DNA of 64,000 nt from Lepus europaeus (taxonomy: Eukaryota > Chordata > Mammalia > Lagomorpha > Leporidae): assembly GCF_033115175.1 (NCBI RefSeq), contig NC_084835.1, positions 31,949,858-32,013,857 of the forward strand, given 5' to 3'. The notes beneath the pieces were generated by a model. That model saw only the letters and a program-made list of their open reading frames with translations. It had not been told where the DNA came from and searched no databases. Position numbers and translations under genes: made by a program. Positions 45,902-57,200 of the stretch are shown piece by piece; position 1 is the stretch's first letter, and every line of letters starts with the position of its first letter.

Positions 45902-46218
45902 AGGGGCCAGTGCTGTGGCATAGCAGGTGAAGCCGCTGCCTGCAATGCCGGCATCCCCATATGGATGCTGGTTCAAGTCCTGGCTGCTCCACTTCTGATC
46001 CAGCTCTCTGCTATGGCCAGGGAAAGTAGTCGAAGATGGCCCAAGTCCTTGGGGCCCTGCACCGTGTGGGAGACCCAGAACAAGCTCTGGGCCCCTGGCT
46101 TTGGATTGGCCCAGCTCTGGTTGTTGTGAGCATTTGGGAAATGGACCAGCAGATAGAAGACCTCTCCCCCACTCCTTGCAACTCTGCCTTTCAAATAAAT
46201 AAATAAATCTTAAAAACA
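45902..46218 (+). mobile_element. C-repeat SINE, nested
   Basis: Head AGGGGCCAGTGCTGTGGC directly after the A-rich tail of the older copy; tail AAATAAATAAATAAATC. Confidence 0.9.
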
Positions 46219-46936
46219 ATAAATAATTAGGCCCCTGCCAGCCACATGGGAGACCTGGCCTGAGTTTCCAGCTCCCAGCTTCACCCCAGCCCAGCCTTGA
46301 CTGTTGTGGGCATTTGAGGGGTGAACCAGTGGATGGATCTTTGTCAAATAAATAAAAATTAAAAACAAAAACATTGCTTTCACTGGTTCAAATGAGCCCT
46401 CCCATCCAACCTACCAATCAAGCCTAGGGCCCTGTTGGCTCACTTGGACTGGCCTGGATGCAGGTGCTTTAGCAACTGATGGCTGAGGCCACACCTCCTG
46501 GCATGGGCCTCAGTCATTCCTTCAGCATAGTTAAGGGCCTCCAGCCTCCTGCTGGGGTGGAAGCGGAGCTCACAGGATGCTGGCTCCCTTCTGCCAGGGG
46601 CAGACCAAGGCACAGATTGCCCTCCTCATTCCCGCCTCTTAAATAACTGGGACTGGCTTCTGCCCACCCTGGAAGGTCTCATTCACCACGTGGGTACCCC
46701 TCCCCTCCCCCATTCGCTGGTGTTTGTCCAAAGCAGTTTCCGCTTTGGGAGGTCCTGGCTCAGTCTCCTTGTCTCTCTGGGGTCAGGCATGGAAAGCAGA
46801 CACACGGTGTGCCCTGCTCCTCCTGGCTGCACAACGCTCTGCTGGGGTCAGCTCAGGCGCCTTGGAGGGGATCCAACTGGCCAGCGACTTTCCCAATGCC
46901 TTCGGACACATTGGGGGTTGAGTTTTTCTCAACATT

Positions 46937-47153
46937 TCTTAAAGAGCAACCTCCCATCTTCTGGTTCACTTTCCAAATGCCTGCAACAGCCAGGGCTGGG
47001 AGCTCCCCCATGTAGGTGGCAGTTATTTGAGCCATCACCACTGCACATTAGCAGGGAGCTGGAATGAGAAGTGGAGGCAGGACTCAACCGCAGGCACTGA
47101 TGTGGGGTGCCAGTGTCCCCAGCAGTGTCTTACCTGCTGTACCAAATGCCCCT
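46937..47153 (-). mobile_element. Old SINE relic
   Basis: CTTCTGGTTCACTTTCCAAA, TGCACATTAGCAGGGAGC, CTGCTGTACCAAATGCCC; the tail part is lost. Confidence 0.65.
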
Positions 47154-48516
47154 CCTGGGAAGACAGGGTTCTGACAGTTCAGTGATGTGAGGCCAAAGCC
47201 GCTGGATGGCAATGACTGTTGTCCGTGGCCAGCTCCTGGGGAGGCACTGCCTGGACATTCACAGAGTGTAGGTGCACGGTCCCTCACCCAAGCTCTCAGG
47301 GCCAGGTGGCGTCAGAACTCAGAGATGTTCCAATTCAGAAAGGGCTGCTGGTGCACACACAAAACATGCCACCCCTGCGGTGAGTATGAGGTCCTCCCTC
47401 ACCATCAGATACGCCCACACTTCTGCCAGGCACGATGCGCAGGCGCACACCCACCGGCGGTGGGCCAGAAGCTGCACACAGCCTCTCCTTAGCTCATGTT
47501 GCGCACCGGTTTGATTTCCGGGTTAAGGATTGCAGATAAGGGGTGGGGCCCTGCCTCTGGTTCCCCTCTCCCGCCCTGGGTGGGGTGGGGACGTTACACT
47601 GGGGAAGCGGCTGTTCTTCCACTGGGGGAGGAGGGAGCCGCCGGCACATGGTGTGGGCCACAGCTCCCTCTTGTGCCTGACTCTCAGTAGCAGGTCCTGA
47701 TTTTATTGCATAATTATTAGTGTTGTAACAGTGATCACCATCCCTTTAAAATAAATCAGAATGAACATTAATGACTTGCGAAGCTCCTACACCCTCTACA
47801 CAGCCCACCCTTCACATCTGTGTGCACACACACCTGTAGAGAGGATTCATTTTTTACAGAAATGGGGGTCAAGCTGGATGTCACTGTTGCCCACCCCTCC
47901 CATTGCTCTATTCATTCGTCCACCTGGGGGAGGCGGAATAGAGCCTTCTGTGTGCTGGGGCCTGTGACCTCTCAGACAAATGACCTAACTTCTCTAGCTC
48001 CGTTTTCCTCGTCTGTGAAAGGGGGTGGTAAGAGTGACATCGCACATGCAATGGGGTACTGTGCGCAAGCAGTCTGGCACTTGGCAGGTCTCCCTAACCG
48101 GAAGCGGTGGCTGCAGTTCCACAGCTTTGAACTTGTGATCGTGATCACTTTCTCTGTCCTGTCTCCAATCTGCGGACATAAGTGGGTGCGATTCCCGTTG
48201 GATGGATGGATGGGTGGGTGGAGATGCGGGGGGCTGGAATACCAGTTGAGAAAGCACCCCACCTCTCGCAACATCTGCTTGGTGTCGGTTAGCAAGGCCC
48301 AGAGAGGAGCCCCACGGCAGAGGGGAAGCATGGTCCTGACACTCTCTTGGCTGCCTTGTCTTCCGGGAACACGAAGTGCTCAGATCTGCCCCAGCTACTT
48401 GGCTCTGAGTCACAGAGACACACAGGGTCTCCCAAGTGGCCCCTGGAGAGACAACTCACTCCATCCTATGCAGTTCAGGGCAACTCTTACAAAGACTGAG
48501 GCAGCTTTGTGTGCAT
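47154..48516. other. Intergenic, nothing recognised
   Basis: GC-rich unique sequence with a MIR-like piece near 47985-48060 and a GGATGGATGG run near 48198-48225. Confidence 0.45.
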
Positions 48517-48803
48517 GTTTAAAGACTTATTTATTTGGAAGAGAGAAAGAGAGCTTCTATCTGTTGTTTCACTCCCCCAAATTCCTGCAGTGGCCAAAGC
48601 TGCACCAGGCTAAAGCCAGCAGCCAGGAATTCAACCTGGGCCCCATACCTGAGTGGCAGGGGACTAAGACCTTGGGCCATCATCTGCTGCCTCCCAGGCA
48701 CATTAGCAGGAAGCTGGATTGGAAGCAGAGTAGCCAGCACTCCAATAGGGGATGCTGGTATCCCAAGTGGCAGCTTACCCTGCTGTGCCACAGTGGCCGC
48801 CCC
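48517..48803 (-). mobile_element. C-repeat-related SINE, old
   Basis: AAAGACTTATTTATTTGG to GTGCCACAGTGGCCGCCCC. Confidence 0.82.
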
Positions 48804-49451
48804 TGTGTGTCTTGATTTGGACTGATGTTGAGATTATGTCACCAGGAAACAGCACTGACTGAGACATTTTGGGCGATGGGGAAGGTACTTCTGTTACTGA
48901 GAGTTCCGTCCCTGTCCTGCTGCCAATCACAAAAACAAGGACAGGGATTGGGGCTGAGGGAAAGAGAACTTTCATCCACTGACAGCTGGGAGGGTGCCAT
49001 GTCTCCAGGTCGACCACCTCATAACTGAGGGTGTTGGTGGGGGAAGGTGGGGATTAAACAAGGCTCCAAGGAAGTGGGTGCTGGGGTGTCGAAATCGCCA
49101 AGGAGCCGCGGGGCTTAGGCGTCAGGGCCAAGGCTTGTCGCCAGATCCATGGTGGCCCTTGAGGTCTGCAGGGGGTGCTGCCACACCTGGTCAGGTCGGG
49201 GGTTCTGCAGAGGAAGCTGAGATAAGGAACATGGCAACGTGTGCATCAGGACACGGGCAGGCGGGAAGCCAGCCGTCCAGCTCTGAAGCATCGGCTTCCC
49301 GGCCTTCCCTTTAGCCTAAGCAGTTACAATGGCCTATTATTTTATACCTGGGTGCACCTCATTGTCAGGGTTTGGTGCAGGAGGAGGGTGAAAGTTACCC
49401 AAGGTTCTTTGAACCCCCAAATACATGAGCTGTCCTTGGTTTTCTTTTTTC

Positions 49452-49750
49452 CTTTATTTAATTCATTTAGAAAGGCAGACAGAAAGACAAAGAGAGAGAC
49501 AGAGAATCTTCTGCTGGTTGACTTCCCAAATGCCCACAACAGCCAGCGCTTGGTCAGGCTAAAGCCAGGAGCCAGGAATCCAGTCTGGGTCTCCCATATG
49601 AGTGGCAGGGACCCAAGTATGTGAGCATCATCTGCTGCCTCCTGGGGTGCACATTAGCAGGAAGCTGGAATCAGAGGTGGAGACGAAATCCAGGGACTCC
49701 AGTGTGGGATGCAGGAGCCCCAAGCAGCATCTGTGCCAAACACCCGCCCC
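49452..49750 (-). mobile_element. Old SINE
   Basis: TTTATTTAATTCATTTAG, AGGCAGACAGAAAGAC, head GTGCCAAACACCCGCCCC. Confidence 0.78.
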
Positions 49751-50391
49751 ACTGCTCTGGAATTTGTGGCCCGCTGGCTGGCAGGTTGTGTTTACCAGGT
49801 GGCAGGAGGACAGGGACTCTCATGCTGAGTGCTTCCTGGGTGGCAGACACTTTGTACCGCAGACTCACAACCCAGTGGGGTAGATGCTACTGATCTCTAC
49901 TCCATGGGAGAGACTAGGGAGCTGGATACGTGGCAAAGGATGTTTGGAAGTGTGTTATGGCAGCTTTTTGAGAAAGAAAGTGCCACTGTGTCTGAGGTCT
50001 GCATTGAATTTTTCCATGTCTTTCTCATCTGGACCAAGCCCTGTCTCCTTTGAAGAAGAAAGGGACTCAGGAGCCACAGGACTGGGGAGCATGGCCAAGG
50101 CCAAGGCCTGAGTTTTCAGGAACCAGCAGAGGGTGGAAATCTGAGAATAGCAATGAGGGAGAAGGGCCTCACTGACCCAGGCTCAGGCTTGGCTGTGCAA
50201 GGCACGCACTGGCCGCCCCACACTCCCAGCCAAAGCAGGAGCAGAATAGCTTGTTTATGAATGAATGCACTCAGTGAATGCATGCTGAGTGGGTGCACTG
50301 GCAGCGCTGAGCCAATGCAGATGAGGCCCTGTCCTCAGGGGGCTTACGCTGCAGCTTCCCTCCCACCCAGTCCCTCAGTGCAGCGGGGAAA

Positions 50392-50635
50392 GCGCCGGCT
50401 AGAACCTGACAGCCAGTTCCACCACTTCTCACTGCGTCATCTTGGGCAAATCACTTAGCCTATCTGTACTTCAGTTTTCGCTCCCGGATGGTTATAACAA
50501 TAGCTACCTCAGGACTGTGAGGTGGTTCCACAAGGTGACGTGTGTAGAATTTTTTGCACAGTGCCTGGCACACATTAAGCACTTGAGAAATACTCACTGT
50601 TGTTACTATTATTGTTGTTATTATTAAATAAGTCC
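50392..50635 (-). repeat. MIR relic, nearly full
   Basis: GCAAATCACTTAGCC, CAGTGCCTGGCACACATTAA, ending in ATT/GTT trinucleotides. Confidence 0.75.
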
Positions 50636-50670
50636 ACCGAATTCCCAGCACTCAGAATTCCCAGCACCTA

Positions 50671-50945
50671 GGGCTGGCACTGAGGGGCAGCAACGGACGC
50701 TGGCATCCCACATCACAGCACTGCTCTGACTCCTGGCTGCTCTGCTTCTGGTCCAGCTCCCTGCTAATGCATCTGAGAACTCAGCAGATGACGGCCTGGG
50801 TCCTTGGGCCGCTGTCACCGGTGTGGGAGACCCAGACGGAGTTCTGGGCTCTTGGTTTCCGCCTAGTGGCTGCTGTGGCAATTCGGGGCGAGAACCAAGG
50901 AGTGGAAGATCTCTCTTTCACTCTGCCTTTCCAAATCATAAATCG
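50671..50945 (+). mobile_element. Old SINE
   Basis: GGGCTGGCACTGAGGGGCAG to CTGCCTTTCCAAATCATAAA. Its tail abuts the G run. Confidence 0.8.
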
Positions 50946-50963
50946 GGGGGGGGGGGGGGGGGG
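50946..50963 (+). repeat. G homopolymer, about 18
   Basis: Uninterrupted G run directly after the SINE tail. Its length is likely uncertain in any assembly. Confidence 0.85.
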
Positions 50964-51370
50964 ACACACAAGAATAGTGCTGAGTGCATAACAGGCGCTC
51001 AGCGCGGAGTTAGTGAACAAACGTATGGATGAAGCTTGGCTTACGTTTGGAAACAGGACCAGGTGGGTCTTCGTGTCCACCCAGTTAGAGCACCTCCTAT
51101 GTGCTGGCAGCCACAGGGGACACTGAGGACAGGTGCTGTCCGTCTTTGGGAGGTGCCGGGTACAGCAGTTCAGAAGCGGAGATGCTAGACATCTACTGGC
51201 TGAAAAACCGAATGCATGAATAAATGAATGCCAGGAAGCACGTCCCGCACTCCGAGCACCCAGCGGCGCACCCAGGTTTCTCCCAAGTGGACACTAGAGG
51301 GCGCTGAGCTCCGCAGGGCTCACATCCCGAGGAGGAGTCACGCCTGTGTCCTGGGGCGGACGCCGCGCGG

Positions 51371-51378
51371 TGACGTCA
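51371..51378. promoter_or_regulatory. CRE palindrome TGACGTCA
   Basis: Perfect 8-bp CREB/ATF consensus inside the CpG island, shortly before the expected transcription start. Confidence 0.75.
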
Positions 51379-51397
51379 CATCCGCCAGGACGGCACG

Positions 51398-51411
51398 CTT
51401 CCGGGGGCGGG
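51398..51411 (+). promoter_or_regulatory. Overlapping ETS (CTTCCGG) and GC box (GGGGGCGGG)
   Basis: CTTCCGGG is an ETS/GABP-type site and runs into an Sp1-type GC box. Together with the CRE 20 bp upstream this is a typical TATA-less housekeeping core promoter. No TATA box was seen. Confidence 0.7.
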
Positions 51412-51419
51412 ACAGGAAC

Positions 51420-51551
51420 AAGCCGAACGAAAACTTACCGGGAGTTTGCCGGGCCCAGGCGCTGGCAGCCCCGTGGGGGCTCCAGAGCTCGGCGGATATT
51501 CGGAGCGAACCGGAGTCAGAGGAGGGGTCTTGCTCGTCCAGCCGAGAGCAG
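51420..51551 (+). other. RPP14: RPP14 noncoding exon 1 (5' boundary approximate)
   Basis: A good donor, GAGCAG followed by GTAGGC, sits at 51551/51552 just inside the CpG island. It lies the right distance below the CRE/ETS/GC cluster. The start is a guess from promoter position. The first intron would be about 2.6 kb. Confidence 0.6.
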
Positions 51552-52619
51552 GTAGGCGGAAGCCCGTGCGGCGGCGGTTGTGTTCCGGACGTGCGCTCCG
51601 TCGGCCGCGCGGGTGTCCCCGGGGCGCGTGCGCCGGGGTGAAGCGACCGGGAGGGAGGAGCCGGGCCGCAGCAGGTGCTGGGGGCTCCAGCCGATCGTCC
51701 TCCCCGGTGTCCGTCTCGACTAAGCGGGACCAGGGGACGGTGTGCTACATCAGCGGCGGTCGCCACTTGGAAACGATGGAAAGCGCAGGTCCCTAAGTCG
51801 CTGGGGGTTGACTTGTTCAAATAATTGAGTGAAAGTGTGGAGACCGCCTGCCGTATGCGGGGCCCTGTTGTCGGTCCCTGGAGAAGGGCAGTGAGCCAGA
51901 CGGAGCCGTGGACACCCTGCCGGGGCAAGGAGAGGAGGAGGGGGAGAGAGACCGTGAACTGCGGGTCTGTTACTAGTTGGCAGACGCCCTGGGTGGGGGG
52001 TGGGGGGTGGGGGGGCGAACAGGGCCCGAGGCGGGGCCGGGGGTCGGCGCAGTGTTAGGATGGGCCCCGAGCCACGTGGAGGGGAGTCGGGGAAGCCTGG
52101 AAGGAGGCGGCGGGAGGAAGGGCGGTGCAGAGCTGGCCGGAGAGCCTGGTGCGTGCGCGCGGCCCGTGTGCTGGAAGGGACGAGTGCGGGCCGTGGCGGG
52201 AGCAGCGGTGCGGGGTGCAGGAAGGGCCTCCCGGCAGGCGCACCCGGAAAGAGTTTGGCCTCGCCCTGGACAGATCCGGAGGCGTGGCGAAGTTCGGAGC
52301 AGAGCAGTGATGTACCCGAGTGGGGTCTGGTAGAGTCTGTGGCCGCTGGGGAGGGGCCCAGGGGCGGAATCGGAGACCTCTGGTACCGGCAGAGCTGTCT
52401 CAAGGCTTCCCTGCCGCCCCTAGGAAGGCTGGCTTCAAAGGCGAAGTGGACCGTGACTCCAGGCGTGCTTCCGTTTGGTGCGAGCCTGGGGACCGTGCCA
52501 GGCTCGTCTTTTCTTTCAGAACAGCCTGCAGAGGGCGCTGCTGTCACTGAGGAGTCCGGTTTTTGGCGAGCTCATGTGTTCTATGAGTTTGGAGAGGTGT
52601 GGTTTGTTTTTGTTTTTTT

Positions 52620-52740
52620 TGTAATATATGTATAAGGTAAAACATCGTTTGATCCATTCTTGTGTGCTGTTACGTGGCATTAAGTGTATTCTGACTATTG
52701 GGCAGCCACCATCGGTATCCGTCTCCCGAATGCCCAGGGT
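52620..52740 (-). mobile_element. Old L1 3' end fragment, antisense
   Basis: GTATAAGGTAAAACATCG and the following text resemble antisense L1M 3' ends. It marks the downstream limit of the CpG island. Confidence 0.45.
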
Positions 52741-53832
52741 CTGACCTCAGACAGCAACTCCTTCGAGGCACTTGGAAATGCTTGAGAAAGCACCTATCAT
52801 GTGCCAGGCACTGAAAGAAGTAGATGCGATTTTTGCTGTTTTTGCGCTTCTGGTTAGGCGGGCCTCTGGTGGCAGGTGGACGGTCACTGTTTGTGCTGTC
52901 CTGAAGCCAGAGGCGCAGTTGAACATAGGGTCCCCCGCTGCCGCCGTTCTCTGAGCTCTGTGTCCTCCAAGCCAGACACAGAAAACGTTGAGGTCTGTTG
53001 AATGGATGCGTGGATGGAGCTCCTGCCGTCCGACTTGTGCTTGTCTCTGGAGCGCTTCGTCTGGAAATGGACCTGAACCTGAGAGGTTTTGAAAATGCTG
53101 GTCTGGATCTCTGTGACCTTGGCCAAGTCTTCTCTGTGCTTGGGCCTCAGTTTCTGGGTCTCGGCAGTGGGGAGCCCAGATACTAAGCAAACAGGCAGTG
53201 TCAAGATGTCCTATAACGTGCGCACTCCTGAGAGGGCGTCAGAAGGGCGCAAGGGGGAGGCCGGGGGAAGAGGAACCAAGCAGGGCAGCTGCCTGCGGGC
53301 CTTGAGCATGCTCTTGAGTTCTGGGAAGGCCCAGACCTCAGAAGTGGCTCTGAGTGCCTACCCAGGAATTCCTCAGGCTCTCACGGAGCTGCCAGGTGGT
53401 CCTGCCCGGACCTGACCCTGGGCTGAGAGCAGGCTCACCTGGAAGCAGGGAGCCAGCTGCTTGTTCATGCTCTGGGCTGACTCAGAGTAAACCAGAAAGG
53501 GGCCCACAGGTCTCGGGTTTGGCTCCTTTATGTTTTCATTTTTTTCCTCTGGATCCAGAGGCACCATTGCAGGGCGGTCTTGCCATGGCAGAGTAGGTAG
53601 AGCCTGGGCCCGGTGCTAGCCATGAGGGCAGTAATAGTTTCTGCCTCATAAAATCGCCTTGAAGGCGCAGAAGCTAAGGCATGTGAAGTGCGTAGTGCAT
53701 ACTGGGTGCTTAGTAAGGAGAAATGGGAGCTGGCCTCGTTACTGAGGTGGAAGTGAGGGCAGTGGTCTGGCTTATTGAACAATATAGCAGCTTCCTTGTA
53801 TCTGTGGGGTAAAAGTGTGAAAAATAGCATTT
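52741..53832. other. RPP14 intron 1, mostly unique
   Basis: MIR-like piece near 53070-53165; no exon recognised. Confidence 0.45.
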
Positions 53833-54129
53833 TAATTTTTAACGGTTATTTATTTGGAGGCAGAGTGATGGAGAAGGGGGCAGAGACAAAGAGAGCTCTT
53901 AGCTGTTGATTCGCTCTACCCTGAATGGCTGCAACAGCCAGGGCTGGGCTGGGCAGGAGCCAGGAGTAGCAGAGTCCCAAGCACTTTAGCCATCCTCTGC
54001 TCCTTTTCCAGGTGCATTAGCAGGAACCTGGATGAAAAACAGGGTTGCTGGGGTTCAAACTGGTGCTCCAATATGGGATGCTGGCATTGCAGGTGGCAGC
54101 TTAACCAACTATACCACGATGCTGGCCCC
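53833..54129 (-). mobile_element. Old C-repeat-related SINE
   Basis: It ends at GATGCTGGCCCC, only 46 bp before the RPP14 coding-exon acceptor. Confidence 0.82.
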
Positions 54130-54175
54130 AAGAGCGCATGTCTTGGTAATCTCCATCCCTCTTGACTTGCTGTAG

Positions 54176-54273
54176 GTGTGATCAGCATTGGAAAGGATGG
54201 AAGCCGAAGAGAGCTATTCTCAAAGATTTTCGCGCACAAATCCCTCCGACTACCACTACATGAAAGTCTGCCT
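54176..54273 (+). CDS. RPP14: RPP14 first coding exon
   Basis: The acceptor TGTAG ends at 54175 behind a pyrimidine-rich stretch. ATG is at 54197-54199 (A at -3, G at +4). It encodes 25 residues plus CT of Leu26; the donor is GTGAGT. An alternative acceptor at the CAG ending 54185 would only shorten the 5' UTR. No upstream ATG is seen in the exon. Confidence 0.93.
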
Positions 54274-57200
54274 GTGAGTTCAGTCTCCTAAGTTCTATTT
54301 TAAATTACTTTTTAATGGACTTGAGCAACATAAAATTTAACATAATGATGTCTCCCTCTTTCTTTTTTTCTTTGTAATATTCCTTGCAGAGAATTTGAAG
54401 AACACGGAATTGGACTGAACGCCGCACAGTTCAAGCAGCTGCTTGTCTCAGCCCTGAAGGAGCTGTTTGGGGAGGTAGGGAGTCACTAGACGTAGTGGGC
54501 AGTCTGACATTTCTTTGTAAGAAATACAGAAAGAACACTTTCCAAATGTTATTTTAAAACTGGATTTGGAATTGCAGAAGCTGACTTTTAGAAATCAAGA
54601 ATTTGGAGCAGGTTTGTTCTAATGTGCCTTCTATTTGACAAGGACCTTGTTAGACAGATGTTGTGTTCCAGCTCAGAGATACTCAAGGTATGGTCCCAAC
54701 TTGACAGCTTGCAATCTTTTAGGTTTATTTGTTTGCCAATCTTGAAGATAGGAGTTCACACCAGAACCAGCACACCACTTCCATTGATGAGAAAGCTTGT
54801 AAGAAGGTGTGAGTAAACTAAACATTCAGTTGCTATTCGTTCTCACAGACCAGCACCTGGGTCAGCTCGTCTTAGCATTCACTTGAGAACAGAAATAGAA
54901 ATCTGAAAGCTAAGTGAGAAGACAAGACAGGATTCTCAGCAAATTACTTCCTGGTTCATGTATTGTATCAAAATTTGCTAAGTTCCTTAGAAAATATAAA
55001 ACTTGTACTCTGTAAAAAACCTTGCTAAGAGGGTGAAAACACAAATTACAGACAGGAAAATGGTGTTAATAGATAAGTTTATTTTGGTGCAAAAAATTTT
55101 GAAATCCATGCATGGTTTGTCCATAATAGGCATTTTCCATGAACTTTTTGAACTTCCCTTGTGTTTACAAAGCACATATCCAACAAAGGACTAAAATCTA
55201 GAATGCAGAAAGAGCTCTGAAGACTTCATAGTAGGTGTGGGTGTTCCAGTGTGGTGCGTCGATCTGCTGCTTAGGACGCTTGTATCCCATATGCAAGGGC
55301 CTGAGGTCTAGTCCCGCCCTGCTTCCCATCAGGCTCCCTCTAGTGCGCCTGGGAGGAAGCAGGTGGTGGCTGAAGTACTTGGTCCCGTGCTACAGTGTGG
55401 GAAACCCAGATGAGACTGTACTGTGGTCATACAAGACCCTGACATTGTAGGGAGGCGAGGTGAAGGGTGCTTGGAACCTCCTTGTACATTCCTCCGTAAT
55501 ATTCCCTGAGTCTATAATTTTTCTAAATAAACTTTTTAAAACCTGTGCACCTTCTGTGTCAGGTATGAAACCTGATTCCTGGATCTATACCTGTAAACAG
55601 ATGTGACCTCTGCCTCACAGTCTAGTGCTCGTGGTTCTGAGATAGGAAAACGTGTCCAGCACTGACAGTGAGGAGGAGGCGAAGGAGGAAGAGTGGTGTC
55701 CAGTGGGGGAAGAGCACAGCGAGCAGATTGAGCCTCATGTTGAGGATCTGGGAAGGAGCAGGTTAAACTAAGATGAGGAGGCATCAGCACATGAAGAGGT
55801 TTGAAAGGAACATTCTAGGCAGGGGAGCAGTAAGACAACTCAGTACCAGCACCATTGAATAGGATGCTGCTTTTCAAAGGTGGCTCAAGTATTTGGGTCC
55901 CTGTCACCCCTGTGGCAGGCCTGGAAGAAGCTCCTGGCTTCCTTAACTGTAACAGCCACCTGGGGAGTAAACCAGCCAATGGGAGCTCTCCCTCTCCTTC
56001 TCTCTCTGTCCCTGTAACTCTTTCAAATACCTAAAATACTTCTTTTATTAAAGATTGCTGTTTGTTGTAGAGGAGAAAGACTCAAAGAATGGACAGGGTT
56101 AGTTGTTAGAGTTGAAGAGTAATGATGATAATAGTCTGCTAATAGCGTCCTCTCATACGTAGGTTGGTGCCGCCCTGACCTTTGACGTCCTCACCTATGA
56201 AGAGAAGACCTTGTCAGCCATCCTGAGAGTATGTAACAGGTACGGCAGCTAGTGGGGCATTTCTAGTATAACAGGGCAGGAAGACTGGTGGGGAGGTGGA
56301 GCGAAGATGCTCTCTTCTGAGAATGAGAAGAACGTGGTTGTGTGTTCTGAGCAGCTTCTGGGAATTTGAACCGGAGTGGATGTGAACATTCACTGACCAG
56401 CTGCTGACCATCTGTAGAGAGAAATGTGGGATTTGGTAACAGTTAGAGGGTTTCCCGGTTGCTAGGATGACTACAAAGTCAGAAATGTGCATTTTAGAAA
56501 CAGTCTGACTGGAGGTTCATTGATTCTCTGTGACACATTATGCTTTTATTTTGGGTTGGTAGGGGTTGTTGATTTATTTAAATGAGGCTTTCTAGTAAGA
56601 AAGCAGCCACTTGAGGGGCCATGCAGACAGAAGTGCTGGGGAGGTAATGTGGGGACAGAGCTGTATTTGTGTTTCCTTGATCTTCCTGCAGTGGGCTTGT
56701 CAAATTGTGGAGCTCTCTGACCATGGTAGGATCCTACAAAGGCAGCAGGTGTGCTTTCCGGGTGATCCAGGTAAACCATCCCCTCACGTCCCCCACAAGG
56801 CTGCGTGGTGGTGAGCTGCTTTTCAGCGTGTATGAGGGAACTTCAAAAAGTGTATGGAAAAAGAAAAAGGGTTATTTAGGTGCAGAAACGTTTTGAAACG
56901 CATGCCTAGTTTCTGCATCACACTGATTCCCCGCTGACTTCCTGAGGGGTCCTCCTGTGTGCCATTCTGTGCTCGAACAAAGCTGGGCTGGTTCCCATCG
57001 TCTGGCTGGGAAGAAGCGTGGAGTCCTTCAGTGATTTGGGAAAGGGGAGGCAAAGCACTCCGAGTGCAGAGTACAGGGGAGAGGTTTGGGGATAGATACG
57101 GACTCTTGTGATAGAGGCTTAATGTTTCCTTTAATGCTGATGCCTCGTGTGCTAGGTCTGTTGTGTCTGAGCTTCTCACCGCTTGTGTAGCTGAGGTTGC

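Larger units (their letters stand above)
45108..46368 (+). mobile_element. Old SINE split into three parts by later SINEs
   Basis: Parts are 45108-45148, 45464-45595 and 46231-46368. The first break holds a young C repeat. The second holds an old SINE followed by a C repeat. Text across the second break is continuous in SINE order (GGTAATTGG, then TAATTAGGCCCCTGCC). Confidence 0.75.
51300..52400. promoter_or_regulatory. CpG island promoter of RPP14/HTD2
   Basis: CG dinucleotides are abundant and GC content is very high, unlike all other parts of the window. The island starts just upstream of the inferred first exon and extends about 1 kb into intron 1. Open frames on both strands here (up to 265 codons on the minus strand) are expected from stop-poor GC-rich DNA and show no recognisable protein. 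Confidence 0.9.

Noticed and set aside
47820-48815. 331-codon plus-strand open frame
   Set aside because: It runs through a MIR-like piece and into a minus-strand SINE. It has low-complexity, Cys/Trp-rich composition and no domain, and is a chance frame in GC-rich DNA.
51750-52547. 265-codon minus-strand open frame in the CpG island
   Set aside because: It is Pro/Arg/Ala-rich, as expected from CpG-rich DNA read in any frame. No motif or splice context supports it.
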